Below are positions 1 to 9,200 of a stretch of 40,542 nucleotides of DNA, piece by piece. How positions within the stretch are numbered: position 1 is the stretch's first letter; each line of letters begins with the position of its first letter. Source of the DNA: an uncultured Lachnospiraceae bacterium. GTDB lineage: Bacteria; Bacillota; Clostridia; Lachnospirales; Lachnospiraceae. Below the pieces are notes generated by a model. The model did not search any database and had not been told where the DNA came from. It saw only the letters and a program-made list of their open reading frames with translations. The stretch is from assembly GCA_946491665.1 (NCBI GenBank), contig CAMLYL010000017.1:1-40542 (forward strand), written 5' to 3'. Position numbers and translations under genes: made by a program.

Positions 1-396
1 AAGCTGTTAGACGAGGCTCAGGCTGGTGATAACATCGGTGCTCTGCTTCGTGGTATTAAGAGAGAGGACATCGAAAGAGGTCAGGTTCTTGCTAAACCCG
101 GCAGTGTTACATGCCACACCAAATTTACAGCTCAGGTTTACGTTCTGACAAAAGACGAGGGTGGTCGTCATACACCTTTCTTCAACAACTATCGTCCTCA
201 GTTCTACTTCAGAACAACTGACGTAACAGGTGTCTGCAACCTTCCTGAGGGTACAGAGATGTGCATGCCTGGTGATAACGTAGAGATGACAATCGAGCTG
301 ATCCACCCGATCGCTATGGAGCAGGGTCTTACTTTCGCTATCCGTGAGGGTGGCCGTACAGTAGGATCTGGCCGTGTTGCTACTATCATCGAGTAA
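1..396 (+). CDS. tuf: Elongation factor Tu, C-terminal part (5' end outside window)
   Basis: The first 131 codons encode the C-terminal third of EF-Tu, the GTPase that delivers aminoacyl-tRNA to the ribosome in the cytoplasm. Domain 2/3 hallmarks are visible: [17 protein letters not shown] near the start, then [10 protein letters not shown], and the usual end [16 protein letters not shown]. The GTP-binding domain lies upstream of the window, so the gene is cut by the window edge, not truncated. Codon use is that of a highly expressed gene and differs from its neighbours. A strong terminator follows 34 bases after the stop, so tuf is probably last in its transcript. Identification is certain. 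Confidence 0.98.
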   Translation, partial: KLLDEAQAGDNIGALLRGIKREDIERGQVLAKPGSVTCHTKFTAQVYVLTKDEGGRHTPFFNNYRPQFYFRTTDVTGVCNLPEGTEMCMPGDNVEMTIELIHPIAMEQGLTFAIREGGRTVGSGRVATIIE

Positions 397-429
397 TACG
401 ATCTGTTATTATAACTGATAATCCATTTA

Positions 430-458
430 CCCCGGAAACTCTGTGTTTCCGGGGTTTT
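430..458 (+). terminator. Rho-independent terminator of tuf
   Basis: CCCCGGAAAC (430-439) pairs perfectly with GTTTCCGGGG (445-454) around a 5-base loop and is followed by TTTT. It lies 34 bases after the tuf stop. The inner core, GGAAAC..GTTTCC, resembles the hairpin at 5440-5462. Confidence 0.93.
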
Positions 459-508
459 CTGTGCAAAAGGGAAATATTATCAAACTATATGGAAGGATAA
501 TACAAAAT

Positions 509-2062
509 ATGAGTGATACAATTCAGATTATGATTACAATGATCGTCTATATGCTGATTGTTATTGGCATCGGTCTTGGATTTGCCAGGAGAGCAAACAA
601 GAGTTCCGAAGAATACTTTCTTGGCGGACGTTCATTGGGACCGTGGGTAACCGCAATGAGTGCGGAAGCGTCTGATATGTCCGGATGGCTTCTGATGGGA
701 CTTCCGGGTGTTGCTTACTGGTGTGGAATTGCAGATGCAGCATGGACAGCCATCGGGCTTGCAGCCGGAACCTATATCAATTGGCTGATTACTTCAAGAA
801 GACTTCGGCGCTACAGTGAAAAGGCAGGAAATTCTATTACATTACCGGAGTTCTTTTCCAATCGTTTCCATGAAAATAAGAAGGTGATTATGACAATCGC
901 GGCTTTGTTTATCCTGATCTTTTTCACGGTTTACGCAGCCAGCTGTCTTGTGACATGCGGAAAATTATTTTCCACATTGTTCGGATTCAACTACATTCCG
1001 ATGATGATTGTGGGAGCCGTTTTCGTTCTTGTGTATACCATTATCGGTGGATTCCTGGCTGAAAGCGCGTCTGACTTTATGCAGGCGATTGTGATGATTA
1101 TCGCTTTGGTCGTTATCGTAATTACAGGAACTGTGGCGGCAGGAGGATTAGGTGCAGTTATTGATAATGCACGGTCTATTCCGGGATTTCTGGAATTTTT
1201 CGGAGTTGCCACTCCTGTAGTGACAGACGGCGCCCAGCAGATTGTCAATGGATCTCCGGTATTTGGAGAGGCTGGAAATTACAGCATTTTAAGTGTACTT
1301 TCCAATCTGGCCTGGGGACTGGGATATTTTGGCGTGCCTCAGGTGCTTCTTCGTTTTATGGCGATCCGGAAAGAGGGAGAGCTGAAAATGTCCCGTCGGA
1401 TAGCAACGGTATGGGTTTTGATTTCCTTATTTATTTCGGTGTTTATCGGCGTAATGGGACGGGCACTGTATCCGGCCGCTCTGACGACAGAAGTTTCTGC
1501 GGAAAATGTATTTATTTTACTGGCAACCAATCTTCTGCCGCCAATTCTGGCAGGACTTGTGATGGCAGGTATTCTTGCGGCAACAATCAGCTCCTCCGAT
1601 TCGTATCTGCTGATTGCTGCGTCTGCATTTTCCAAAAACATTTATCAGGGAATTCTTCATAAGAAAGCATCTGATAAACATGTTCTGTGGATTTCAAGAA
1701 TTACGCTGCTTCTGATTACTGTGATCGCGGTTATTATTGCATTGGATGAGAACAGTGTTATCTTCACAATCGTAAGCTTCGCATGGGCAGGTTTCGGCGC
1801 GACATTTGGACCGCTGATGCTGTTTTCATTATTCTGGAAGCGGATCAACCGGGCGGGAGCGATTGCCGGAATGGTCAGCGGCGGCGTGATGGTATTCATA
1901 TGGAAGCTGTTGGTACGTCCTGTGGGAGGTATCTGGGATATTTATGAGATTCTTCCGGCGTTCATTATTTCCAGTCTGTGTATTGTCATTGTTTCTCTGC
2001 TGACGAAGGCTCCATCGGAGGAGATGAACAGAGAATTTGAAGAAGTTCGCGTTGGAAAATAA
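509..2062 (+). CDS. putP: Sodium/proline symporter, SSS family
   Basis: The product (517 residues) is an integral membrane transporter of the sodium:solute symporter family, close in length and order of motifs to PutP, which couples Na+ entry to proline uptake. About 12-13 hydrophobic segments are visible. The family loop GGRSLGPWVTAMSAEASDMSGWLLMGLPG near residues 37-66 matches PutP, as does LAATISSSDSYLLIAASAFSKNIY in the C-terminal half. An in-frame ATG at 443 would add 22 residues, but it sits inside the tuf terminator. ATG 509 is chosen because GGAAGG lies at 491-496 and MSDTIQIMI gives a normal N-terminus. The gene stands alone between two terminators. The substrate is inferred; proline is most likely, but pantothenate or other solutes are possible. 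Confidence 0.9.
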   Translation: MSDTIQIMITMIVYMLIVIGIGLGFARRANKSSEEYFLGGRSLGPWVTAMSAEASDMSGWLLMGLPGVAYWCGIADAAWTAIGLAAGTYINWLITSRRLRRYSEKAGNSITLPEFFSNRFHENKKVIMTIAALFILIFFTVYAASCLVTCGKLFSTLFGFNYIPMMIVGAVFVLVYTIIGGFLAESASDFMQAIVMIIALVVIVITGTVAAGGLGAVIDNARSIPGFLEFFGVATPVVTDGAQQIVNGSPVFGEAGNYSILSVLSNLAWGLGYFGVPQVLLRFMAIRKEGELKMSRRIATVWVLISLFISVFIGVMGRALYPAALTTEVSAENVFILLATNLLPPILAGLVMAGILAATISSSDSYLLIAASAFSKNIYQGILHKKASDKHVLWISRITLLLITVIAVIIALDENSVIFTIVSFAWAGFGATFGPLMLFSLFWKRINRAGAIAGMVSGGVMVFIWKLLVRPVGGIWDIYEILPAFIISSLCIVIVSLLTKAPSEEMNREFEEVRVGK

Positions 2063-2078
2063 ATATAGATAATTTTTT

Positions 2079-2105
2079 GCCCGGTGAGCTGCCGGGCATT
2101 TTTTA
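2079..2105 (+). terminator. Terminator of putP
   Basis: GCCCGG (2079-2084) pairs with CCGGGC (2092-2097) over a 7-base loop and is followed by ATTTTTTAT. It lies 17 bases after the putP stop. Confidence 0.92.
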
Positions 2106-2188
2106 TGACTTTGTATGGGGTGCGGACTGCTGCTCGGCTGACTGAGAATCAGATAATGATCCGGGAGATTTTCTGTATCTTCATAATC

Positions 2189-2217
2189 TTGTGAGTCTGT
2201 GGGGGATATGCTAAAAT
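2189..2217 (+). promoter_or_regulatory. Candidate sigma-A promoter for the LysR gene
   Basis: TTGTGA (2189-2194) and TAAAAT (2212-2217) are separated by 17 bases. The pair lies 59 bases before the chosen start at 2276 and after the putP terminator. This is pattern only. Confidence 0.45.
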
Positions 2218-2275
2218 AATTAAGGATATATTTGCAATATACTGCAGGAAGAGATTGGAAAGGATCCAAACTGAT

Positions 2276-3184
2276 ATGACAATCAATCAGATAGAATGTT
2301 TTGTGGAAGTTGCGAAAGAGAGAAATATTTCCAAAGCGGCTCGAAATCTGTTTATTACCCAACAGGCAGCCAGCAATCAGATAAAAATGCTGGAAAAAGA
2401 GCTGGGTTTTCCTGTTCTCATCAGAAAAAATAAAGGTGTTTCTCTGACGAAGGAGGGAGAAATTCTTTTTGAGACATGGGCGGAAATGCAGGAAAAGTTT
2501 CGGATATCTGTGGATAAAGCGCGGGATTATCATAAGGGAAGAAGTATGCATATCCATGTGGGGCTGGAGGATATGGGAAAATGCAGTGAGGAAATTATGA
2601 GCGCTTTTTCTGAATATGAGAAAACCTATACGGATCTGTATATTGATTTTGAGATTATGTCGCCGAAGCAGATGATCACACAGTTTGAGGCCGGTACACT
2701 GGATCTGGCAATATTATATGAAAGTGAATTTGAAAATCTTCCTCAACTAAAGAGTATACCGCTTCATGATAAAATGCTGAAGGTATGCATTTACATGTCT
2801 GGAAATCATCCGTTGGTTCAGAGTGGAAAAACGGCATTAGATGATATAAAAGATGAGCCGATTGGAGTTTTGAGGAAAGATTATTCCCTGGATTTTGAAA
2901 AGAAAATAAACCGTTTTTTTGAGATAAATCATGTAAGGCCGCCGCGGATGTATCGGGAGTATGCTTCCAGAAGAGAACTGGAAATCGGACTTATTGCAGG
3001 ACGTTGTGTTACCGTTGTATATGAGACAATGTTTGATGATGAAAATAGTAAATTGTTTTCCAGGGAAGTAGCAGCTGGAAGTGAGTCCTCCCGAATAGCG
3101 ATATTCTGGAAAGAGCGGGATATGGATACAAAAGCCAGGGCGCTGGGAAATATTTTAAGGGAAAAGCTGAGACGCTGCTATTAG
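2276..3184 (+). CDS. LysR family transcriptional regulator
   Basis: The product (302 residues) is a LysR-type DNA-binding regulator. The N-terminal winged helix-turn-helix is clear: MTINQIECFVEVAKERNISK at residues 1-20, then AARNLFITQQAASNQIKMLEKELG up to about residue 60. The remainder, residues 90-300, has the length and pattern of a two-lobe effector-binding domain (VGLEDMGK, FEAGTLDLAILYE). A TTG at 2255 would extend it by seven residues, but ATG 2276 has AAAGG upstream and gives the normal LysR start. LysR regulators usually control the adjacent transcription unit. Here the next genes run in the same direction after a terminator, so the likely targets are the MFS transporter and PhlG-like gene. 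The effector is unknown. Confidence 0.93.
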   Translation: MTINQIECFVEVAKERNISKAARNLFITQQAASNQIKMLEKELGFPVLIRKNKGVSLTKEGEILFETWAEMQEKFRISVDKARDYHKGRSMHIHVGLEDMGKCSEEIMSAFSEYEKTYTDLYIDFEIMSPKQMITQFEAGTLDLAILYESEFENLPQLKSIPLHDKMLKVCIYMSGNHPLVQSGKTALDDIKDEPIGVLRKDYSLDFEKKINRFFEINHVRPPRMYREYASRRELEIGLIAGRCVTVVYETMFDDENSKLFSREVAAGSESSRIAIFWKERDMDTKARALGNILREKLRRCY

Positions 3185-3203
3185 GGAAAGAAATGTTATT
3201 CTG

Positions 3204-3250
3204 CAGTCTGTTACAAGTATTTACTTGTGACAGACTGTTTGTTTTTTGTT
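3204..3250 (+). terminator. Terminator of the LysR gene
   Basis: A 15-bp stem (3204-3218 with 3223-3237, one G-T pair) has a 4-base loop and is followed by TTTGTTTTTTG. It separates the regulator from the transporter and hydrolase-like genes downstream. Confidence 0.92.
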
Positions 3251-3284
3251 GGATTTTTTTGTAAATAATTAATAAAATATAATC

Positions 3285-3301
3285 AAGAGTACTCTTATAA
3301 T
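3285..3301 (+). promoter_or_regulatory. Palindrome overlapping a -10 element before the MFS gene
   Basis: AAGAGTACTCTT (3285-3296) is a perfect 12-bp palindrome, and its last T starts TATAAT (3296-3301). No good -35 is present; the nearest is TTAATA at 3269-3274, spaced 21 bases. A weak -35 with a dyad against the -10 fits a regulated promoter, possibly the operator for the LysR protein encoded upstream. The operator role is inference. Confidence 0.4.
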
Positions 3302-3346
3302 TATGCATGATTGACAAGGTCGGCACGCGTTTTTATGGAGGTTATC

Positions 3347-4618
3347 ATGAGTAAAAATCAAAAATATTCTCAAAGCTTAACAGACAGCCGTTTCGGGGGT
3401 TGGGGATGGAGTATGATCATATATGCGATGATCATGTATTTTTTCTTTGCGGCGCTTTCAACAGATGGTCAGAATCTGTTTCCTACAGCATTTGCCGGAG
3501 TATATGGATTTGATCCCAATACGCTTTTAGCCTATGCGACACCGGCAAGTATTGTCGGTATTATAGGCGGTTTTATATTTGCAAGACTTCTGATCAGGCA
3601 TAGTACAAGAAATATCAGTGTAATCTCTCTGATTATTACCGGAGCTGCTTTTTGCGTCTGGGGAATGTGCGGCAACATAGTGCTTTATATTCTGCTGCTG
3701 ATGGTTGTATGCTTTTTTGCTTCAGGTTTCAGTTTTGTGGCTCCCACACTTATGGCAGACTGGTTTCCGCGCAAAAAGGGTATTGCGCTTGGCTGGGCTA
3801 CTATCGGCGCCCCGTTGAGCAGTGCATTTTTTGTATCAGGATTTTCTATTCTGCTTGCAAAAGCGGGATTTAAAGCAGCTTTTATTATTGTAGGTGTGGC
3901 AATTATTATTATTGGCGTTATTTCACTGTTTTGGGTAAAAGATAATCCTGAACAGGCAGGAAGATATCCGGATAATATGCTGCCGGCGACGGCGGAAAAA
4001 TTTTCTGATGCCGGAAATATGGAAACAGTGACAGAAAGCGGCGGAATTACTTTGGGACAGGTATTAAAAACACCGAATACATGGCTGATCAGTATAGGAT
4101 ACGGACTGCTTTGGATGGTGACAGTAGGGGTTGTCAGCCAGTTTATTCCGCGTATGATTTCAGTCGGATATACACAGTCGGAGGCTTTGATGTTTCTTAC
4201 AATTTCTTCCATCATAGCGATTCCGGGATCTTATTTCTGGGGATGGCTGGATGGAAAGATTGGAACGAAGATGGCGTCTGTCATTTATTCTGTTTCATAT
4301 ATCGCAGCATTATTGATTCTCATTTTTGCATCAAGTCTGGCAATTATCTGGATCGGATGCATTTTTATAGGATTGGGTCTTGGCGGTATCTTAAATTTAA
4401 TTCCGTCAATGGTGATCAGCGCTTTTGGAAAGGAAGGTTTTAAGCAGGCCAACAGTCTGGTTACAACAATAGCTTCACTGATCCGTGTTTTGGCATTCGC
4501 GATTATGGCTGCATGTCTTACGGTTTCCGGCGGGAGTTATACCCTGCCATATACGGTATTTATTTGTGCGGATATTCTGGGAGCAGTATTTCTTCTGCTG
4601 ATCAGAAAGAAAAAATAA
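3347..4618 (+). CDS. MFS transporter (OFA/ACS-like)
   Basis: The product (423 residues) is a 12-segment major facilitator superfamily carrier in the cytoplasmic membrane. The MFS loop after helix 2 is present as GFIFARLLIRHSTRN, and its counterpart in the second half is GWLDGKIGTKM. The loop between helices 6 and 7 (about residues 200-240) is short and polar. ATG 3347 is chosen over earlier starts at 3311 and 3335 because GGAGG (3337-3341) stands 5 bases before it. The gene is 25 bases upstream of the PhlG-like gene, on the same strand and with no terminator between, so the two are probably one transcript under the LysR regulator. The substrate is unknown. An organic acid or aromatic compound acted on by the downstream protein is a reasonable guess. 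Confidence 0.88.
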   Translation: MSKNQKYSQSLTDSRFGGWGWSMIIYAMIMYFFFAALSTDGQNLFPTAFAGVYGFDPNTLLAYATPASIVGIIGGFIFARLLIRHSTRNISVISLIITGAAFCVWGMCGNIVLYILLLMVVCFFASGFSFVAPTLMADWFPRKKGIALGWATIGAPLSSAFFVSGFSILLAKAGFKAAFIIVGVAIIIIGVISLFWVKDNPEQAGRYPDNMLPATAEKFSDAGNMETVTESGGITLGQVLKTPNTWLISIGYGLLWMVTVGVVSQFIPRMISVGYTQSEALMFLTISSIIAIPGSYFWGWLDGKIGTKMASVIYSVSYIAALLILIFASSLAIIWIGCIFIGLGLGGILNLIPSMVISAFGKEGFKQANSLVTTIASLIRVLAFAIMAACLTVSGGSYTLPYTVFICADILGAVFLLLIRKKK

Positions 4619-4643
4619 ATTATAAAAGAAAGAAGGAAAAGCT

Positions 4644-5387
4644 ATGGAAAAAATGATTTTTAACGGCGGTCAGCGGCACACTTATAAGGAGGGAGAACCT
4701 ATTGAGCGATATGAGAGGGTTCCCTTTGATGTTGCAGAGGTAATTACAACAGAGCCTCCCCTGGAATTTCATCCGAAATTTGCAGATCCGGACAAAGTGA
4801 TTTACAGAGATGTCACGGAGTTTATTCCGGGCGTTGATGCGAAAATGGTAGACTGGTGGTGGGGGAACATGGAAAAGGGTTACCACATCTGGGCGCCGGG
4901 AGAGCATTATGGTTTCGACTGGATCGTACCGCCCTGTGAGGTCGGATATGAAGGGTCTGTGGAGGCGTCCTATGAATTTGATCCGAATCATCCTCTTACA
5001 ATTACCAGAAGAAGCATCACATTGTATCCTTTTACAGAATGCTATGAGCACTGCTGGATGAGTACTGCGGAGATGGGACCGGCAGAAATGATGCTGATTC
5101 ATATGCATAAGGATGTAGAAGGCGGAATTTACTGGCGTACTGTAGTTGTTACATCAAAAGCGGGTGAAGCGTTTATGAATGCGCATAAGGATGATATGCC
5201 TCTGGAGTCTCATATGGTGTATGAGTCCGGACGCTTAAAAGATTTCCTGCCGCCCTTATACAATTTGTGGAAAGATCTGCAGGATCCGTGGGAGAATGTT
5301 CACTATGATCTGACGACAGAGAGACAGCCGGACGGAACCTGGAAGCATAAATACGACAATAAACCGCATAAAAACGTGAATCTGTAA
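4644..5387 (+). CDS. PhlG/phloretin-hydrolase-like protein (DAPG hydrolase family)
   Basis: The product (247 residues, no signal peptide) resembles the 2,4-diacetylphloroglucinol hydrolase fold family. These are Zn-dependent enzymes that cleave a C-C bond between an acyl group and a phenol ring; the family includes PhlG and phloretin hydrolase of gut Eubacterium. Visible family features are WWWGNMEKGYHIWAPGEHYG at residues 71-90 (the family pattern is WW..W......IW.PE.HYG) and an H190-x3-E194 pair in SHMVYESGRLKDFLPPLY, recalling the paired His/Glu metal ligands near the PhlG C-terminus. H88 is a candidate third ligand. The protein is shorter than PhlG, which has about 290 residues. Neighbours are an MFS carrier and a LysR regulator. 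The family call rests on motifs recalled by eye, and the substrate is unproven. Confidence 0.62.
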   Translation: MEKMIFNGGQRHTYKEGEPIERYERVPFDVAEVITTEPPLEFHPKFADPDKVIYRDVTEFIPGVDAKMVDWWWGNMEKGYHIWAPGEHYGFDWIVPPCEVGYEGSVEASYEFDPNHPLTITRRSITLYPFTECYEHCWMSTAEMGPAEMMLIHMHKDVEGGIYWRTVVVTSKAGEAFMNAHKDDMPLESHMVYESGRLKDFLPPLYNLWKDLQDPWENVHYDLTTERQPDGTWKHKYDNKPHKNVNL

Positions 5388-5400
5388 TGAAATAAGGAAT

Positions 5401-5438
5401 ACTGCTCTGTCCCGTATTGTGACAGGGCAGTATTTTTT
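5401..5438 (+). terminator. Terminator of the MFS/PhlG-like operon
   Basis: ACTGCTCTGTC (5401-5411) pairs with GACAGGGCAGT (5421-5431, one G-T pair), followed by ATTTTTTTC. It lies 13 bases after the stop. Confidence 0.92.
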
Positions 5439-5470
5439 TCATGGGAAACTGTGTTTCCATGAAAAAAATA
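5431..5470. repeat. AT-flanked inverted repeat after the terminator
   Basis: TATTTTTTTCATGGGAAAC pairs with GTTTCCATGAAAAAAATA with one bulged G. The T-run of the preceding terminator forms the outer 5' arm of this second hairpin. It could terminate transcription on the minus strand. The core resembles 17342-17380 and the tuf terminator core, suggesting a small dispersed palindromic repeat. Confidence 0.6.
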
Positions 5471-5505
5471 CTTCACAGGCGGAGTTGTTTTTTTATTCAG
5501 ATAAG

Positions 5506-5533
5506 TTGAAAATTACGGGATTTTCTGTATTAT
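5506..5533 (+). promoter_or_regulatory. Candidate promoter for the phosphoesterase gene
   Basis: TTGAAA (5506-5511) and TATTAT (5528-5533) are 16 bases apart, about 94 bases before the start at 5627. This is pattern only. Confidence 0.4.
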
Positions 5534-5626
5534 AAGAGTATATGAATGAAGAGTAAAAGACTTTCCGGACTGGATGAGTTCAGAGAAGGCATGAAAGAAT
5601 TTGGGATATAATGCGGGAGGAAAAGC

Positions 5627-6172
5627 ATGAAACTGATGATTGCGTCGGATATTCACGGTTCGGCCTGTTACTGCAGAAAGATGGCAGATGCCTTTCAGAG
5701 AGAGAAGGCGGACAGGCTTCTTTTGCTGGGAGATCTTTTATACCATGGTCCCAGAAATGATCTGCCGGAAGAATACGCGCCGAAACAGGTGATATCCATA
5801 TTAAACAGTCTGAAGCAGAAGATTTTCTGTGTCCGGGGAAATTGTGACACAGAGGTAGATCAGATGGTTCTGGAATTTCCGATCATAGCGGATTATTGTG
5901 TCCTGCCTGCAGGAAACCGGCTGATTTATGCGACCCATGGGCATCGTTATCATGCAGGGGCGCTTCCGCCGATGCAGGCGGGAGATATTCTGCTTCACGG
6001 ACATACCCATATTCCTGCATGGGAAAGCTTCGGGGATAATAATCTGTATCTCAATCCCAGTTCGGTGTCCATACCAAAGGAAGGAAGTCCGCACGGTTAT
6101 ATGATATTATGCGGGAACAGGGTTTTCTGGAAAACACTGGAGGGGGAGATCTGTCATTCTCTGGAATTATAG
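5627..6172 (+). CDS. yfcE: YfcE-type metallophosphoesterase
   Basis: The product (181 residues) is a calcineurin-like phosphodiesterase of the YfcE/MJ0936 family, soluble metal-dependent enzymes that hydrolyse phosphodiesters. All metal motifs are present in order: D8-x-H10 in ASDIHG, GD36 in LLLGDLLYHGPRND, GNCD, THGHRYH, and GHTH near residue 127. The length matches the family. GGGAGG (5615-5620) precedes ATG 5627. The gene ends 32 bases before the large DUF4062 gene, on the same strand with no terminator between, so the two may be co-transcribed. The physiological substrate of this family is generally unknown. A functional link with the next gene is possible but not shown. Confidence 0.9.
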   Translation: MKLMIASDIHGSACYCRKMADAFQREKADRLLLLGDLLYHGPRNDLPEEYAPKQVISILNSLKQKIFCVRGNCDTEVDQMVLEFPIIADYCVLPAGNRLIYATHGHRYHAGALPPMQAGDILLHGHTHIPAWESFGDNNLYLNPSSVSIPKEGSPHGYMILCGNRVFWKTLEGEICHSLEL

Positions 6173-6204
6173 GACGGGGATGAATTTATATATGGGGGAA
6201 AGTT

Positions 6205-9200
6205 ATGATAAATATTTTTGTTTCCAGTACGTTTAAAGATATGCACTATGAAAGGGATCTGATTCATGAAAAGGTACTTCCGCAGCTGAACAGCATGGCG
6301 GCGGAATATGGAGACAGCGTGGCTTTTTGTGATCTGCGCTGGGGAGTGGACACCAATGATTTGGACAGTGAAGAGGGGGCGAAAAAAGTATTGTCTGTCT
6401 GCCTGGATGAAATAGACAGATGCAGGCCCTATATGATTGTAATTCTGGGGGAACGCTATGGATGGATCCCGGAAGAAAGCCTGATCTCAGAAACGATTCA
6501 GGGCAGGAAGGATTTTGAACTGGATGAACTGGAAAAAAGCGTCACGGCTCTGGAGATCGAATATGGCGCGCTGAATCATCCCGGACAGCTGGAAAAGACG
6601 TTGTTTTACTACCGGGAAGCCCGGGGCCCCATGCCGGAGATCTACAGGCAGGAGGATACGGCCCACTGGGAGAAACTTCAGGAATTGAAGAAAAGGATAT
6701 GGAAGATTGCCGGCGGAAAAGTCAGAACTTATCAGGTCCACTGGGATGAAGAATCAGGACGGCCGGTGGGACAGGAACAGTTTGCACAGCTGGTAACAGA
6801 GGATATGAAAAGCCTGCTGGAGCAGGAATGGCAGAGATACAGAGAACTGTCTGATTTTGACAGAGATCAGCTGGCTCAGTGGAATATGGTACGGGAAAAG
6901 TCTGCTCAGTTTGCAGCCAGAGAAGACTTTGTGCAGAACTGCATAAAAGAACTGGATTCGGGGAAGACGCTTCTGCAGATCCGGGGCGCCGCCGGAAGCG
7001 GGAAAAGTACGGTGATGAGCAGACTGGCGGTGTGCCTCAAAGAGCAGGGGAAAACGGTTTTACCGATCTTTTGTGGTCATACAGAAATGACCGGGAGCGG
7101 CATGTCTTTGCTGCATTATCTTACATATTTTCTGGAGGAACAGACAGGAAACGATCATCTGGAGAGTGAAAAAGACTGGAATGCGGACAAATGTGTGGAA
7201 CGGCTGGCGCATATGACTGCCTGTTATGAACAATCCGGACTTCCGAACCTGTTTGTACTGATCGACGGAGCAGATCAGCTTCCGGATGATGAGATCAGAG
7301 AGCAGCTTTTGTTTGTGCCGGGAAATTTGTCCGAAAGAATGAAAGTGATACTGTCCTGTTCGGATGATATCACTCTGTCCCGGGCCAGGAAGGATGTTAT
7401 GGAGCTTGCCCCGCTGGATATGACAGAAAGAGAAGGGTTAGTGCGGGGAATGCTGAAGTTTTCCGGACGGGAACTTCCGGAGGCAGTGATTTGCCGGATG
7501 ATCAGCAAAAAGGATTCCGCTGCGCCGCTGTATCTGAATCTGATGCTTACCAGGCTGCTGATGATGAACCGGAATGACTTTGAGGAGATTACAGATCAGG
7601 GAGATGGAATCAGCGCTATTACACAGCGTCAGATCAACATCCTGGATGAAATGCCGGAGGATATGGAACAGGCGTGTGTAGAAGTGCTGCGCACTGCCGC
7701 AGAGCGGATCGGGGGTGAAATGGTCCGGGCGGCGGCTGAGTATCTTGCAGTATCCAGGCACGGACTGCGGGAACAGGATCTGGAATGTCTTGCGCAGGAA
7801 AGGAAGATTCCCTGGAACAGCCTGGATTTCTCTCTGTTTGTAAAATATATGCATGGCTTTTTCATTCAGCGAAAGGATGGCCGCTGGGACTTTTCTCATA
7901 AAAGCATCCGTCAGGGATTTTTGAGTCAGTGCACTGATCAGAAAAAACTCCATCAAAACATTTTGACTTATCTGGAGAAACTGCCAAAAAGAGATCCGGT
8001 GAGGGTTGGGGAGCTGATGTATCATTGTATCCGGGCGGATGAAAAAGGGATTTGTGTTTCCTGTATACAGGGCGATCCGAAAGGGAGTCCGGGCAGACTT
8101 GCTGCGGCCAGGGATCTGAAAGCTGTTTCTTTGGAAGACGGAGGGGAATGGCTGGTCGGGCTTTTGAGGCAGGGAGAGAACTGGGGCGCAGGAGCATCCT
8201 TCAGCTATTTTATAAATACCGAATATCGGATTGCTTTTCTGGTTTCTCTGAAAGAACTGAAAATACGGGAACGGGTACAGACTGAAAATCAGATTTACAT
8301 GGAACAGTATGTTCTGCGATTCCCGGAAAAGAAAAATAAAAGAGCATTGAGCATCTGTTACGAAAAAAACGCTAATATCTGTATGGAATACGAAGACAGA
8401 AAACATCTGGAAAAAGCAGGAGTTCTGTATGAAAAAGCGTTGGCATTGTCTGAGGAACTGGCAGAAGAAACAGAGGAGAGCAGAGCAGATCTGGCTGTGG
8501 ATCGGGGAAATCTGGCGTCTGTTTATGAAGAACTGGGGGGAAAAGAAGATCTGCAGAAGGCTCTGAAACTGCGGATATCGGCGGTTGATCTGCGAAAAGT
8601 AAATGCAGATGAGAACCCTTCCTCACGGAATATTCGGGCCTGGACCCTGGAGCTGCGAAATCTGGGTCTCCTTTACAGTAAAATGGACGGGGCGGAAAAC
8701 AGAGAACAGGGAGAGGCATATTTGAAACAGGCCTGCCGGATTCAGGAAGATCTGTGCAGCAGGGAGCGCACGCGCGAAAACCGGGACAGGCTGATCAGGC
8801 TTATGCTTTCCCTGGCAGATTATTATATTCGGACAGGAAAGCAGGAGGACATCCGGCAGGCGCAGACTCTCTGTGAGAAAGCGCTGCACATGCGTCAGGA
8901 ACTGACTGCAGAAAGAAACACGCCCGAAAGCCGAAGAGCCCTTGCACAGGCCTGCAGCAAGCTTGGATGGCTGTATCATGAAAAAGGTTCCCAGCAGAAT
9001 CTGAATCAGGCGGCTGAGTTATATCAGAAAGCATATCAGATCCGGAAGGAGATAGCAGAAGAACTTCAGACGCCCGGGAGCCGCAGAGAACTGGATGGAA
9101 TCTGCTACAGTCTGGGAAAGCTGTACAGCAGTTATCAGGGAGGAACATATTTTCAGAAAGCATGGGACTATTATCTGGAAGGGATTCAGATCACTGAACA

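Noticed and set aside
443-508. 22-residue N-terminal extension of PutP
   Set aside because: It overlaps the tuf terminator hairpin. ATG 509 has its own SD and gives the normal family start.
5546-5611. 21-codon frame just before the phosphoesterase gene
   Set aside because: It begins a few bases after the likely transcription start without SD. It may be a leader peptide, but nothing supports translation.
7438-8406. 322-codon minus-strand frame inside the DUF4062-STAND gene
   Set aside because: The plus-strand protein carries Walker and winged-helix motifs through this stretch. The minus frame has no SD or domain.
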